A stretch of DNA of 64,000 nucleotides from Epiperipatus broadwayi. Lineage: Eukaryota > Onychophora > Udeonychophora > Euonychophora > Peripatidae. This document shows, in pieces, positions 1 to 9,239 of this stretch. Position 1 is the first letter of the stretch, and every line of letters begins with the position of its first letter. The notes under the pieces are model-generated. The model made no database searches. It worked only from the letters and a program-made list of their open reading frames with translations, and was not told the DNA's origin. The stretch is from contig JAQFVV010012402.1 in assembly GCA_028023455.1 (NCBI GenBank), positions 14,938,483 through 15,002,482 of the forward strand, written 5' to 3'. The translations under genes were made by a program, and so were the position numbers.

Positions 1-814
1 TTTCCAGGCTTTCATAATTAAGGATTACTTTATCACTCATTTTTTTTATTTAAATTACATTGCTGTGTTATTTATATATTTTTGATTCATTCGTATAATT
101 GTTCTTCAAGCAGATGATCATTCCTGCTTAGTGGAAGGTGGACATATCTTTCTTATATTTTCATACTTGGATAATCTTCATTGTTATCAATATTATCAAT
201 GTAGATAAATTTTCCTGTGTGATAATGATCAAGTTTGTTATCAGTTATATGAGTTGTCTTTTCCTGATTTGATTAAATTCCTGGGTATAGCCTTGCTGAG
301 GTGGGCATACCCTTTCTCTGATTCATCATCGGATAAACTTCTATTTTGCATAATCTAGTATAGCATTCAGAAATTTTTTAATGTATTTTTAAAGCCTGAT
401 ATTAGAATTGTGTCATCAGTCATAATTCTAAGTCAAAGGCAGTCATCTATTAATAATTGTGATTTTTAGTATATATAAATAAATATTCCAACTATACCCT
501 GCTTAATTAAGAATTACTAGAAATAGATAAATCTTTAATAGAACGTCCACACTGGAAGTTATTGAAACACATGAAATCTACAGTTTCTCTTGTATGTAAG
601 CTATTGATAATTATGTTGTTTAGTCGCTGTATTTTTGTTAATCTGTAAGAAATACAATAGAATCTTAGGTTGGAATCTAGACCTAATATTAGTCAAATAT
701 GATTTATATTCTATTTTATTTTTTTATTGTAACTAATAAATATATATACTCATTATTCCTCACATTTGTGTTTTGTTTATCACAATTAACCTCTTTTTTT
801 TTTAGTTTTAACAG
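1..814. other. A+T-rich non-coding stretch upstream of the first candidate exon
   Basis: Mostly low-complexity A+T sequence. Apart from the decayed coding-like stretch at 87-339 on the minus strand I see no gene. A pyrimidine tract at 790-803 leads into the acceptor of the candidate exon that starts at 815. Confidence 0.5.
87..339 (-). pseudogene. Decayed coding-like stretch, family unknown
   Basis: Read on the minus strand, 339-241 gives about 31 codons of protein-like composition (beginning SLSDDESEKGYAHLSK). It runs into a TGA. A second frame from 239 to 87 is then open except for one internal TAA, and includes ERYVHLPLSRNDHLLEEQ. Two adjoining frames with balanced, charged composition, inside DNA where chance frames are rich in Lys/Asn/Ile/Phe, suggest a former coding region broken by a frameshift. 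I do not recognise the family; a transposon protein or a processed pseudogene are both possible. Confidence 0.28.
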
Positions 815-972
815 TCTCTTGTATCTCCCTTACCTCATCAGAATATAAGAAAATGGCATATATGTCAACATCAGATGCAATTGTCATGTGGAAATTATCC
901 TGGGGGCATAAGTAATGAGGTTCAACTTTACAGTGCTTGTGATGTTTATATCGATGTTACAGACGCATGCAA
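815..972 (+). CDS. Candidate internal exon of an unrecognised protein
   Basis: An open frame of 52 codons plus two bases lies between an acceptor (long T tract, then AG at 813-814) and a donor (GTTAGT from 973). The translation is balanced and cysteine-rich for its length: it starts SLVSPLPHQNIRKWHICQ, has SCGNYPGG in the middle, and ends with NEVQLYSACDVYIDVTDAC. The upstream AG at 804-805 would put a TAA in frame, so the acceptor has to be 813-814. No partner exon was found in the window; the rest of the gene may lie to the left or across long introns. I do not recognise the family. A relic of a mobile-element protein is the alternative. Confidence 0.4.
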
Positions 973-1230
973 GTTAGTAATCATTACTTAGTTCTTATGT
1001 TTAATTTTGCTGACTATATATATCTGACCATTACAACATTTGATAATTAAGTTATAATTTGATTATATAAAATAGTGGTATCAATGTATATTTTATGGTC
1101 ATATTAAAGTAGAATAAAAAATCGAAGTATGAATTTTAAAGATTGGATTGAGTTTTTTTGACTGTTGGAGTTAGTTTAACTGTACCTTCAGTACTGGTAA
1201 TGGATAGTTTTCTCATTGGCTTGGGAATGA
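973..1230. other. A+T-rich stretch, nothing seen
   Basis: Probable intron or intergenic sequence following the donor at 973. No further exon-like patch is visible. Confidence 0.4.
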
Positions 1231-1396
1231 AATGTTTTCATGCAACCCCATAGAGTGTCCTATTTCACGCACTGCTCCAATCCACTTTCAAGTTTTAATA
1301 ATATTTCTTGTTGTTTATCATGCAATGTCTTCATGCAACTCCACTGAGTGTCCTATTTCACACACTGCTCCACTTTCAAGTTTTAATAAGATTTGC
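1231..1396 (+). repeat. Two-copy tandem repeat, period about 93 bp
   Basis: Copy 1 (1231 to about 1307) and copy 2 (1324 to about 1396) share blocks such as GAGTGTCCTATTTCAC, CACTGCTCCA and CTTTCAAGTTTTAATAA. They differ by scattered substitutions and a short deletion in copy 2. The small open frame that spans them (1232-1456) simply reads the duplication twice, and I do not treat it as a gene. Confidence 0.75.
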
Positions 1397-2090
1397 TCCC
1401 AGCCTCTAAGTCTCCAAGAAAAGGAGCAAGGTATAGTTTTGTGTTTAAAACCCTAAGGCTTAAACGAGCAGGATTTTGCAAAGATTTTTGCATTATTTCT
1501 ATTCTGGGTTGGAAGTAGCTTATAGTGTCTACATTGAAATATACCATCTGGTGTTCATACTTCATTGTGTATTTATAGTCCAGAGCCTGGATTCTGTATC
1601 TATCCCAAGATTGCTGGCCCTATGCATTTTGCTATTAGAAGCTGGTCAAATTTAATAAATCATTTGTTACATGAACTGTTTTTGTTGATGCATATGTACT
1701 TAAAATATAAAATAAATAATAAAATTAATTGTGAATACGCATGCATGAGCAGGATAGAATTGGAAAATAAAGTGGGGGTAATAGAAATTAAATTAGACAA
1801 ATAGTCAGGTATTGAGACAGTAAGGTTCAAACAAAGGCAGATTTAGAGTAATGATAATTTTAGTAATATTAGTTAAGGTGACAGATTGCATGAAAGGGGA
1901 GGTGATATTAAGCTTATTCTACAAAATATTATTTAAAAAGTTAATATTTGCATTTCCAGTGTATAAAAATAACTTAAAAAACAGTTTTTAAAAAAAAAAT
2001 AAAAAAGATCTATAAAATATAAATTTATGCTGACAAGAGAAAAATTGAAGAAGATGGAGAGAGAACATAAATAGAAAGAAAAAAAATCAT
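1397..2090. other. A+T-rich stretch, no gene seen
   Basis: A 79-codon frame at 1565-1804 looks like chance: its second half is Lys/Asn/Ile-rich, and no splice context or recognisable domain is visible. Confidence 0.4.
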
Positions 2091-2096
2091 TAACCA

Positions 2097-2480
2097 ATGG
2101 AAGGAACCCAGAGAATAGACTATGCTTCCATATTAGCTCAATTATTAGAAATGTTTAAACAAATGAATCAACAAAGAGAAGACGTAAGTGTCTGGTAAGA
2201 GTCGGTCGGTTCCTGACCTAGTTATCAATTCCTGATTGGGCTGTCAAAGAGAACAGTCAATTCCTGCCCCTATTATAAAATAGGACAGTAAAATTTCTGA
2301 CCCATCTGTTGAAGAGAACATACATTAAGCCAGCTGCTGAAGAATATAGTAGAAGGAAAAAGTTCTAATCAAGCTGCTGAGGAAGACAAAGATATAGAAG
2401 TTCTATACAAGCTGTTGAGGAGAGCTGTCATTCCTGACTTAGCTACTAAAGAAGAAACCAGATGCAGAAACTCAACTGTT
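2097..2480 (+). pseudogene. Gag-like N-terminus followed by degenerate short repeats
   Basis: An ATG at 2097 opens a 33-codon frame (MEGTQRIDYASILAQLL, then EMFKQMNQQRED) ending at TAA 2196-2198. A short amphipathic, Gln-rich start of this kind is typical of LTR-retrotransposon Gag. About 2200-2460 then carries degenerate repeats built on phrases like CAGTCAATTCCTG and GCTGTTGAAGAGAACA, as in a decayed Pro/Glu-rich linker. Alternatively, GTAAGT at 2184 directly after RED is a perfect splice donor, so 2097-2183 could be a first coding exon. The two readings cannot be separated from this window. Confidence 0.3.
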
Positions 2481-3199
2481 TAAAAATCTTTCTACAATGA
2501 AAACCATTTGCAAAGTTTAGCTAAAAGCAATGCAATGAACAAAAATACTCCTGAAGTAATCTGCTTGTCTTCAACCAAGAGCATCCGTGTCTCTATGTAT
2601 TAATGCCTGACTTGGAAAAATTATTGAAAAGAAAAATGGATAAATTTTGGCTGTGTATTCACCTAAAATCTTCTATGGCCAATAAAAAGAATTGTGTATA
2701 TTAAACTGGAAGTGAAAAAAACTTCAAGGAGAAAACCTATATGGAAAAGCTGGAAATTATAAAACCATAGGAAAAAGGTATTTTCTTTAAAGTGCATATT
2801 GTATCTAAATTTATAGAATTTAAGAATTAATTAACAATTGTTAATAATTACTAGTTTTATTAGTTTGTTTTTTTTTCAATTAAAACATATTTTCTTAATT
2901 CATGTGATTTTTTCCTTTCAAAATTATGTTTTTTAGTAAATTTTACATAATTCTCCAAAATTATCTCTTTTCTGTACAATTTATACAGAAAAAATAGGTA
3001 TATATTGTTTTAAAGTTAGCTTTATTCATGTTTGATATATTGTACACCATAATCATCATTTTTTACATTTCTATGCTGTTATTTGAATTTTTATCTAAAT
3101 CTTCTCAGAGAGCCCACACTTCTTTGAGAGAGAGGTGCTAGAGTCTTTTTTATTTATTATGAATTGATATTTGGCTATGGTCCAAACCTCACTGATTTT
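2481..3199. other. A+T-rich stretch, nothing seen
   Basis: Low-complexity sequence, possibly the decayed body of the element whose Gag-like start lies at 2097. No domain is legible. Confidence 0.35.
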
Positions 3200-3573
3200 T
3201 CTCTTTTTATCATTCTGCTCAGTGCAGATAGTTCTCACTTCAAATAAACAGAATTTATATCCCAAGTGTTGTTCGTGTTCTATAAATATGGAGGAGTATT
3301 CATGACTTCTCTTAACCCTATTACACAGATATTTGTGCCTTGGGCCAATTTTGTTGAGAGATTAGCCCTTGATTCACTATAATTAGCATAATTGCAGTTG
3401 GTTTGATTGTTTGTGGTTCTGTAAACTAATTGATGAGCAGATTCAATGGATAGTTTATCTTTCAAATCATTTAGTATGTTATTTAAAGATGGGAGAGAAT
3501 CAAAATGTATTAAATCTCTCAGAACAAATTTGAAATAGATCAAAAACAACATAGATGCATATATAAAAAACAT
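3200..3573 (-). pseudogene. Penelope-like element fragment (linker and GIY-YIG region), frameshifted
   Basis: The minus strand reads FVLRDLIHFDSLPSLNNI, then DLKDKLSIESAHQLVYRT, NQTNCNYANYSESRANLS, and after a frameshift near 3290 EYSSIFIEHEQH. The same phrases recur on the plus strand at 4360-4578 and 5930-6235, so these are copies of one family. PLEs encode a reverse transcriptase fused to a C-terminal GIY-YIG endonuclease; this fragment covers the linker and the endonuclease region. A short duplication at about 3553-3610 (a roughly 26-bp unit ending in AAAAAACATGGTTA) lies just outside its left end. Confidence 0.6.
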
Positions 3574-3808
3574 GGTTACACAGATGCATATATAAAAAAC
3601 ATGGTTATAACATCAATAAAATGTGTAATATGATTGATAGATTCTATAACAAAATAAAAAAAACCTCACACTTTCAACCTGAAGAGACCAAGAAATGGAT
3701 AAGCCTACCATACATTCCAAAATTTCTAAGAAATTAATAAGAATTTGTTCTCCATACACGTAATAATACAATTAAGTTAAATAATTTTTACTTTTGGGAA
3801 ATATATGT
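3574..3808. other. Short A+T-rich spacer between PLE fragments
   Basis: Begins with the second unit of the short tandem duplication, then A+T-rich sequence up to the left arm of the PLE inverted repeat. Confidence 0.4.
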
Positions 3809-4335
3809 ATTCAAGTATGAATGCGTGTGCGGCGCAACTGTTCCCAAAAGCTATTAATACAAAATAGCTAACTAAAAATAATAAACTAGCTGAGCGCTTT
3901 CAAAGGATCTTGCCTTCATAATCATAGCTTGCTAATACATTTAATGATATGCAAATATGCTAATTCCATTTTTTTGATAAAGCATAGCACGTGTCCTTCC
4001 TATTCAGTTTTCTATCAGCACCAGAGCACAAGTCACCACGAGTGCATTCCGGACAATCCCACAATCGTGTGTAGAGAGAGACATGACCTTAAAAGAAAAA
4101 TCAAAGAGGCTTTATTCATCTCACGAGACAATGATGCCATAAATAGGAAGGACACGTGCTATGCTTTATCAAAAAAATGGAATTAGCATATTTGCATATC
4201 ATTAAATGTATTAGCAAGCTATGATTATGAAGACAAGATCCTTTGAAAGCGCTCAGCTAGTTTATTATTTTTTAGTTAGCTATTTTGTATTAATAGCTTT
4301 TGGGAACAGTTGCACCGCACATGCACTCGTACTTG
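3809..4335 (+). mobile_element. Penelope-like 3' end flanked by its own inverted repeat
   Basis: Left arm about 3809-4002 and right arm about 4142-4335 are near-perfect reverse complements (for example AAGGACACGTGCTATGC against its complement, and TAATAGCTTTTGGGAACAGT). The 140-bp centre, read on + into the right arm, encodes PDNPTIVCRERHDLKRKI followed by KEALFI and a stop at 4186, the end of a PLE GIY-YIG domain. The same phrase occurs in the better-preserved copy at 26547-27299. Inverted terminal copies are well known for PLEs. The right arm after the stop contains ATGAAGAC...GAAAGCGCTCAGCTA, a degenerate hammerhead-like sequence. Confidence 0.65.
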
Positions 4336-4359
4336 AAGAATTTGTTCTGAAAGATTTAA

Positions 4360-4578
4360 AATAAGTTTTTGTTCTCCCCCATCTTTAAAGATTCAAAAGA
4401 CAAATTGTCCATGGAATCTGCTCCTCAAAGAGTTTACAAAATCACGTTTGTTCTCCCCCATTTTTAAAGATTCAAAAGATAAATTGTCCATGGAATCTGC
4501 TCCTCAAAGAGTTTACAAAAACATGTGCAATCAAACCAACTGCAAATGTGCCTATTGCAGTGAATCAAGGGTTAATCT
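4360..4578 (+). pseudogene. Penelope-like linker fragment with an internal 79-bp duplication
   Basis: Encodes DKLSMESAPQRVYK and, further on, CNQTNCKCAYCSESRVNL, matching the minus-strand fragment at 3200-3573. A 79-bp segment is duplicated in tandem (4368-4446 and 4447 to about 4522), which breaks the frame. The coding sequence stops abruptly after the codons for RVNL at 4578, where the family-A repeat is inserted, and resumes at 5925. Confidence 0.6.
4368..4522 (+). repeat. 79-bp tandem duplication inside the PLE fragment
   Basis: Both units begin TTTGTTCTCCCCCAT and run through ATGGAATCTGCTCCTC to AGTTTACAAAA. They differ at only a few positions, so the duplication is young compared with the decay of the element. 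Confidence 0.8.
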
Positions 4579-5924
4579 TCTACTGCCTACTTGTCCAATA
4601 TCCCCAGATTAGTTTCTAGCTTGTAGCTTTCATCAGTGAGAAGCCTTGGATCTGGGAGTACTACACCTAGATTTAGGATTCAATGCAACCCTCCAACAGC
4701 CACCTTTTATCTTATTAGCTAACCATAAAGCTTTAAGTCCAAAATGAAAACACAATATTTTCCAATTCAAGCTCATTAGCTTGTAAAGTCATATAGATCT
4801 AAACTCAGTTCAGCATCCATACTTTTTGAGTCTGCTTCTTTAATAACCACAATCACCATAATCTTATTGGGCAGGATTGTTATTAATCACTAAACACCAC
4901 ACTATTACCATTCTTTATGCTTACACAAACTGTTTATACAGAGGCAGAACTCTCTGTATGTAACACCATTCACTACAAGCCAAAGTAATCAATTGGATGC
5001 AGGAAGATTTGTGCATAAAAACCCTATCCTGCTCAATATGATTATAGTGACTGCAGTTATTAAAGAACCATACATCAAAAAGTATGACTGCTGAACTGAA
5101 TTGAGATCTATACAACTATACAAGATAATGAGCTTGAATTGAAAACTTTATTGTATTTTAATTTTGGACTCAAAGCTTTATAGTTGGCTAATAAGGCAAA
5201 AGATGGCTGCTGGAGGATTGCATTGTATCCTAAGATCTCAGTGCAGTGCCCTCAGATCCAAGACTCCTCACTGACAAAAGCTACAAGCTAGAAACTAGAC
5301 TGGGGATATTGGATGAGGAGGCACAAGATAGGAATTTTATGCACAAACCTTCCTGCATCCATTGATTACTCTGGTTTGCACCGAGTGCCACTACTATATG
5401 GAGAGTTTTGTCTCTGTGTAAATAAATAGCTTGTGTAAGCATAAAGAATAGTGATCATGTGATGTTTAGTTGTTTAATACGAATCCTGCCCAATAGGATT
5501 ATGGTGACTGTGGTTACTAAAGAACCAGACACCAAAAAGTATGGATCTGAACTGAGTTCAGATCTATACAACTATACAAGTTAATGAACTTGAATTGAAA
5601 ACATTATTGTTTTCATTTTGGATTCAAAGCTTCATAGTTAGTTAATAAGATAAAAGGTGGATGCTGGAGAATGGCATTGGATCCTAAAGTCTTTGTGCAA
5701 TGCTTTCAGACCCAAGGCTCATCACTGATGAAAGCCACAAACTAAAAACTACTCTGAGGATATTGGATGAGTAGGCACTAGATAGGGATTTTATGCATAA
5801 ACCATCCTGCATCAGTGATTAGAGTAGGCTTGTACTGAGTGGCACTACTGTATGGAGAATTTTGCTTCTGTGTAAACAGCTTATGTAAGCATAAAAAATG
5901 GTGATCATGTGATGTTTAGTGGTC
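4579..5924 (+). mobile_element. Family-A compound repeat inserted in a PLE, AATCT direct repeats
   Basis: The left part (4579 to about 5026) is one orientation of a roughly 450-bp unit. From about 5026 the opposite (sense) orientation begins and runs for two head-to-tail units (about 5026-5484 and 5485-5924). The sense units end with GTGATCATGTGATGTTTAGTGG. The insertion separates PLE codons that are contiguous in the copy at 3200-3573. AATCT stands on both sides (4574-4578 and 5925-5929) but once in the uninterrupted copy, which fits a 5-bp target-site duplication. No protein is encoded. The sense unit carries CTGATGA at 5725-5731. Confidence 0.7.
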
Positions 5925-6235
5925 AATCTCTCAACAAGATTGGCCAGGACAATTATTTATATAACAGGACTAAGAGAAGTAATGAATATTCCTCCATATT
6001 TATAGAACATGAACAACACCCAGGCCATAAATTTGATTTATCTAAAGCGAAAATTGTCGGTATTGAGGAGGATAAAAAAAGAAAAATCAAGAAAGCTTGG
6101 ATCATGGTCAAAAATCAATTCACAATAAAAAAAGACTCTAGTACCCCTCTCTTAAAGATGTGTGCTCTCTGGGAAGATTTAAATAAAAATTTGAATAAAA
6201 ACACAATAAATGTAAATGAATTTAAATATATATAA
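5925..6235 (+). pseudogene. Penelope-like C-terminal fragment (GIY-YIG end)
   Basis: Resumes the frame interrupted at 4578: SLNKIGQDNYLYNR, then NEYSSIFIEHEQHPGHKF and EEDKKRKIKKAWIMVK. The EHxxxxGHxF and RKIKxA phrases are typical of the GIY-YIG domain that ends PLE proteins. It stays open to TAA at 6233-6235, with a Lys/Asn-rich tail. The catalytic tyrosines of the GIY and YIG motifs are not preserved here. Confidence 0.55.
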
Positions 6236-6811
6236 ATACCAACAACAATAGAAATATAAAAAAGCTATGATTATGATATACAATATATCCAAAGCATACT
6301 CAGCAAGAATAAAACTTTAAAACAATATACATCTACCTTTTCTGTATAAATGTCTGAACATTTATATGTATAATAAAACTTAAATTCCCAATTATATACC
6401 AAAGAGGTAAGCTAATTTAAAATGCTCTTACCTCTGACAGAAAGCTATTTTTCAACTTTTGTTATTTACAGAAATAACTTAATGAAAGCAAAAGTTAATT
6501 AATTTATGGAATACAAATTTTGATTTTTTTTTTTTTTGTCTATCTACATATAACAGTCCTGAACATTTTAAATAATTATATATATATATATAACTTATGT
6601 ACTCAGTTCTGGGCAGGTAAGTAATTAGGCAATAGTGAATTACGATTAAGTGTTAATATTTGATTATTGTCGATAAATTGTTTGCAATTACTTGCTCTCT
6701 TTTCAACACAATAAGTAATAGCATTTCAGTTTTAAGGCTGAATAAACATTAACGGGCCTTAATCTACAGTGTTTAAATAATACATTTATATAAATGTAAT
6801 ACATAACTTAC
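6236..6811. other. Putative intron of the minus-strand gene starting at 6956
   Basis: A+T-rich with a (TA)n tract at about 6578-6592. If the exon at 6812-6956 is real, its intron starts at 6811 and runs leftward. No downstream exon was recognised in 1-6811. Confidence 0.35.
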
Positions 6812-6956
6812 CGCAATAGCCTTCTAACCAAAGCGTGTACACTTCGGGATCAATTATGGTGTTGTTCCCGACAAAAACATCAACATCGCTCATTTCAGAG
6901 CACCAGGCCTTCACGGACACGTTATTTATATCGGAATCACGTAAGTTGTAACTCAT
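6812..6956 (-). CDS. Candidate first coding exon of an unrecognised protein
   Basis: The minus strand gives ATG at 6956-6954 followed by 47 more codons and one base, ending at a perfect donor G|GTAAGT (intron from 6811). The protein starts MSYNLRDSDINNVSVKAW, contains CSEMSDVDVFVGNNTIID, and ends PEVYTLWLEGYC. Codon use includes CpG-containing codons (GTG, ACG, CCG-type) and local GC is far above the surroundings, as expected for constrained coding sequence. The composition is not that of a chance frame in this A+T-rich DNA. I do not recognise the family; the hydrophobic VYTLWLEGY ending could begin a helical domain, but no function is claimed. The gene would run leftward, in the same direction as SAV1. 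Confidence 0.6.
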
Positions 6957-7500
6957 GTGGATTCACTTGGATATTTGTTAACACCGCTTAATAATATAAA
7001 CAAAGCTTTTCACGCCATGTTTAATTATTATGAGCGCCATCTGTGTAACAATGTGTAAAACTATCGCACTAAAACAACCAAACAGGCAAATCAAATATTT
7101 GATAACAAAAATTATTTAAAATCAAATGATACTTATATTATAATAAATATTTATCTTTGAAAGTAAACAAATTAAGAACAGAATTACAAAATAAAACGGG
7201 CGTATGAAAAAACAATAATCAGGATGATCTAGTAATTTTTTTAGGTTTTTCAAAGAAAGACATGAAAATGTTTTACATTTTTATTATAAGCATTACTGAT
7301 TTGTTGCAATATATATATGTGAATATATCATTAAAAACTAATCAACACTTAGACAATATCAATAACAATCAACAAGTTCAAACTGTTGTCAAGGCAACCT
7401 TTTTTACTGTACTTGTAAAATATATTGTGTGTGTTGGGGAGGCAGCTTTTAAATAGCACGTCGCAGGACAAAGGCTATCCAATAAACAAAAAAAAAAAGT
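6957..7500 (-). promoter_or_regulatory. Possible 5' UTR and promoter region of the 6956 gene
   Basis: Unique-looking, non-repeat sequence directly upstream of the ATG, with scattered CpGs near 6960-7030 and a GC-richer spot at 7425-7470. No TATA box or initiator can be assigned with confidence. The call rests only on position. Confidence 0.2.
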
Positions 7501-7854
7501 ATACATTAAAGGAGAACATAATTTATTCATCAGACTTAAAACGAATGGTGAGAGTTTTTAGTATTTTCTATTGTGATTTTATTCCTAACCAAAAATGGTA
7601 ATTGCTAAATACTGTATGCTGATAGTGAAATGGCCATTAACTATGAGGATTCAATGGTAAATGATCAATAAACAACGCCCAATGGAGAGTATATTTTACT
7701 GCCTTGTTGTTTCATCAAATAATAGATATTGTTTCCGAAAGTCTTTTTTTCTTCTTCTTTTTTCCCATACTGTCTTCTCATTTAATTTAATGTAGGACAT
7801 GATCATCATGATCCTCTCTTGTCATCGATCCTCTCCATGTGTAATTGTATCACA
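7501..7854. other. A+T-rich stretch, nothing seen
   Basis: No recognisable feature apart from a short palindromic ATGATCATCATGATC near 7798-7812. Confidence 0.35.
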
Positions 7855-8347
7855 ATATCAAACTCCATACAGTAGTGTCTCACAGTGCAAGTCCTAGTAA
7901 TCAATGGATGCAAAGAAGATTTGTGCATAAAATCTCTATCTATTGCCTATTCATCTACTATCCCCAGGTTAGTTTCTAGCTCGTAGCTCTGAGAGCACTA
8001 CACCTGGATCCTAGGATTTAATGCAACCCTCTAGCATCCACCTTTTACCTTTTTAGTTAATTATAAAACTATGAATCCAAAATGAAAACACAATAACGTT
8101 TTCAATCCAACCTCATTCACTTATACAGTCATATAGATTACCAGTTCAGTATTTATACATTTTGGGATTTTGGGTTCTTTAATAACCATTGTCACCATCA
8201 TCCCATGGGCAGGATTTGGTATTAAACTAATCATTAAAACATTACATGACCACCATTTGTTTACCATGCACAAGCTATTAGAGTTTGCTATTGTTTTAAC
8301 AAATTGCATAAGCGTAATAAATGGTGATCATGTGATGTTCAGTGGTT
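7855..8347 (+). mobile_element. Family-A compound repeat, copy 2
   Basis: The left part (7859 to about 8275) is the inverted orientation of the unit seen at 4579-5026, with shared blocks such as GTAATCAATGGATGC, TTTGTGCATAAAAT and AAAATGAAAACACAATAA. It flips at about 8280 into a short sense tail ending GTGATCATGTGATGTTCAGTGG. The inverted part plus sense tail arrangement and the terminal motif are the same as in the other copies. Confidence 0.65.
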
Positions 8348-8699
8348 AAATGTAAATGCAACTGTAAAATTAATATATTTAAGAAAATACATTTCATTTT
8401 TTGATTACATGCACAGAAATTTTAACTCCAATTATCTTTTTTATATCAAGTCATCAAGAGTTAAGAAAACAATAATATGGACATAGCAAACTTCCAATTC
8501 TTAGTTGTAAACATTGATTAAAGCAGTATAATCACTAATGAGTCAAAATAGAATTAGATTTAAAATAGAAGTTTCAGTTTGGCAAATTTTGTCTATTTAG
8601 CCAACTCTTTTAAGAGATCTCTCTTTCTACTAAAGCAGTGGAAGGATCTAAAAAAGATGATTTAAGATGGCCTGTATTACATAGTATGTTTAAATTGTA

Positions 8700-8965
8700 G
8701 TAACTCTTACCATACAATATTGCATCTAGTGCAAACTATAGTAATCAATAGATGCCAGAAGATTTGGGCATTTAAATCCCTACCTAGTGCCTACTCATTC
8801 AGTATCCCCATACATTTCTAGCTTATGGCTGTAATTAGTGAGGTGCCTTGCATTTGTTATATATTGATTACTATAGTTTGCCTAGATGACAATATTGTAC
8901 AGAGAGAGATGCTACTATTTTAATAACTTGTGCAAGGAAAAGAAATGGTGTTTGTAACATTTTGA
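8700..8965 (+). mobile_element. Family-A compound repeat, short copy 3
   Basis: The left inverted part (about 8701-8860) carries GTAATCAATAGATGCCAGAA and CTAGTGCCTACTCATTCAG; the sense part returns ATTGATTACTATAGTTTGC and ends in the AAGAAATGGTG region. Together they form a partial hairpin. More diverged than copies 1 and 2. Confidence 0.5.
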
Positions 8966-9239
8966 TGATTAGATTGTCAAGCCAGGCAGATTATTTGTTA
9001 AGAACTATCGTGATCCAGAAGGCAATGATAATAATACCAATGGAAAGTATAAATCTTTTTTTTTGTTCTAAACATAAGTACATGAAATGTATGAACTTTG
9101 TTTGATACAAACTATTCAATATCAGAAGAAAGAATAATACTAGTAGTTAAAAAGTTGTCAAGGCTTAAGTCTTATATAGCTGATCTTAATAAAATTCATC
9201 TTCAGAAGAAGGAAATTTGATAGAACAGTTAGATGACCA
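8966..9239. other. A+T-rich stretch before the first LINE
   Basis: Possibly includes the decayed 5' part of the LINE that follows; nothing is legible before about 9240. Confidence 0.3.
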
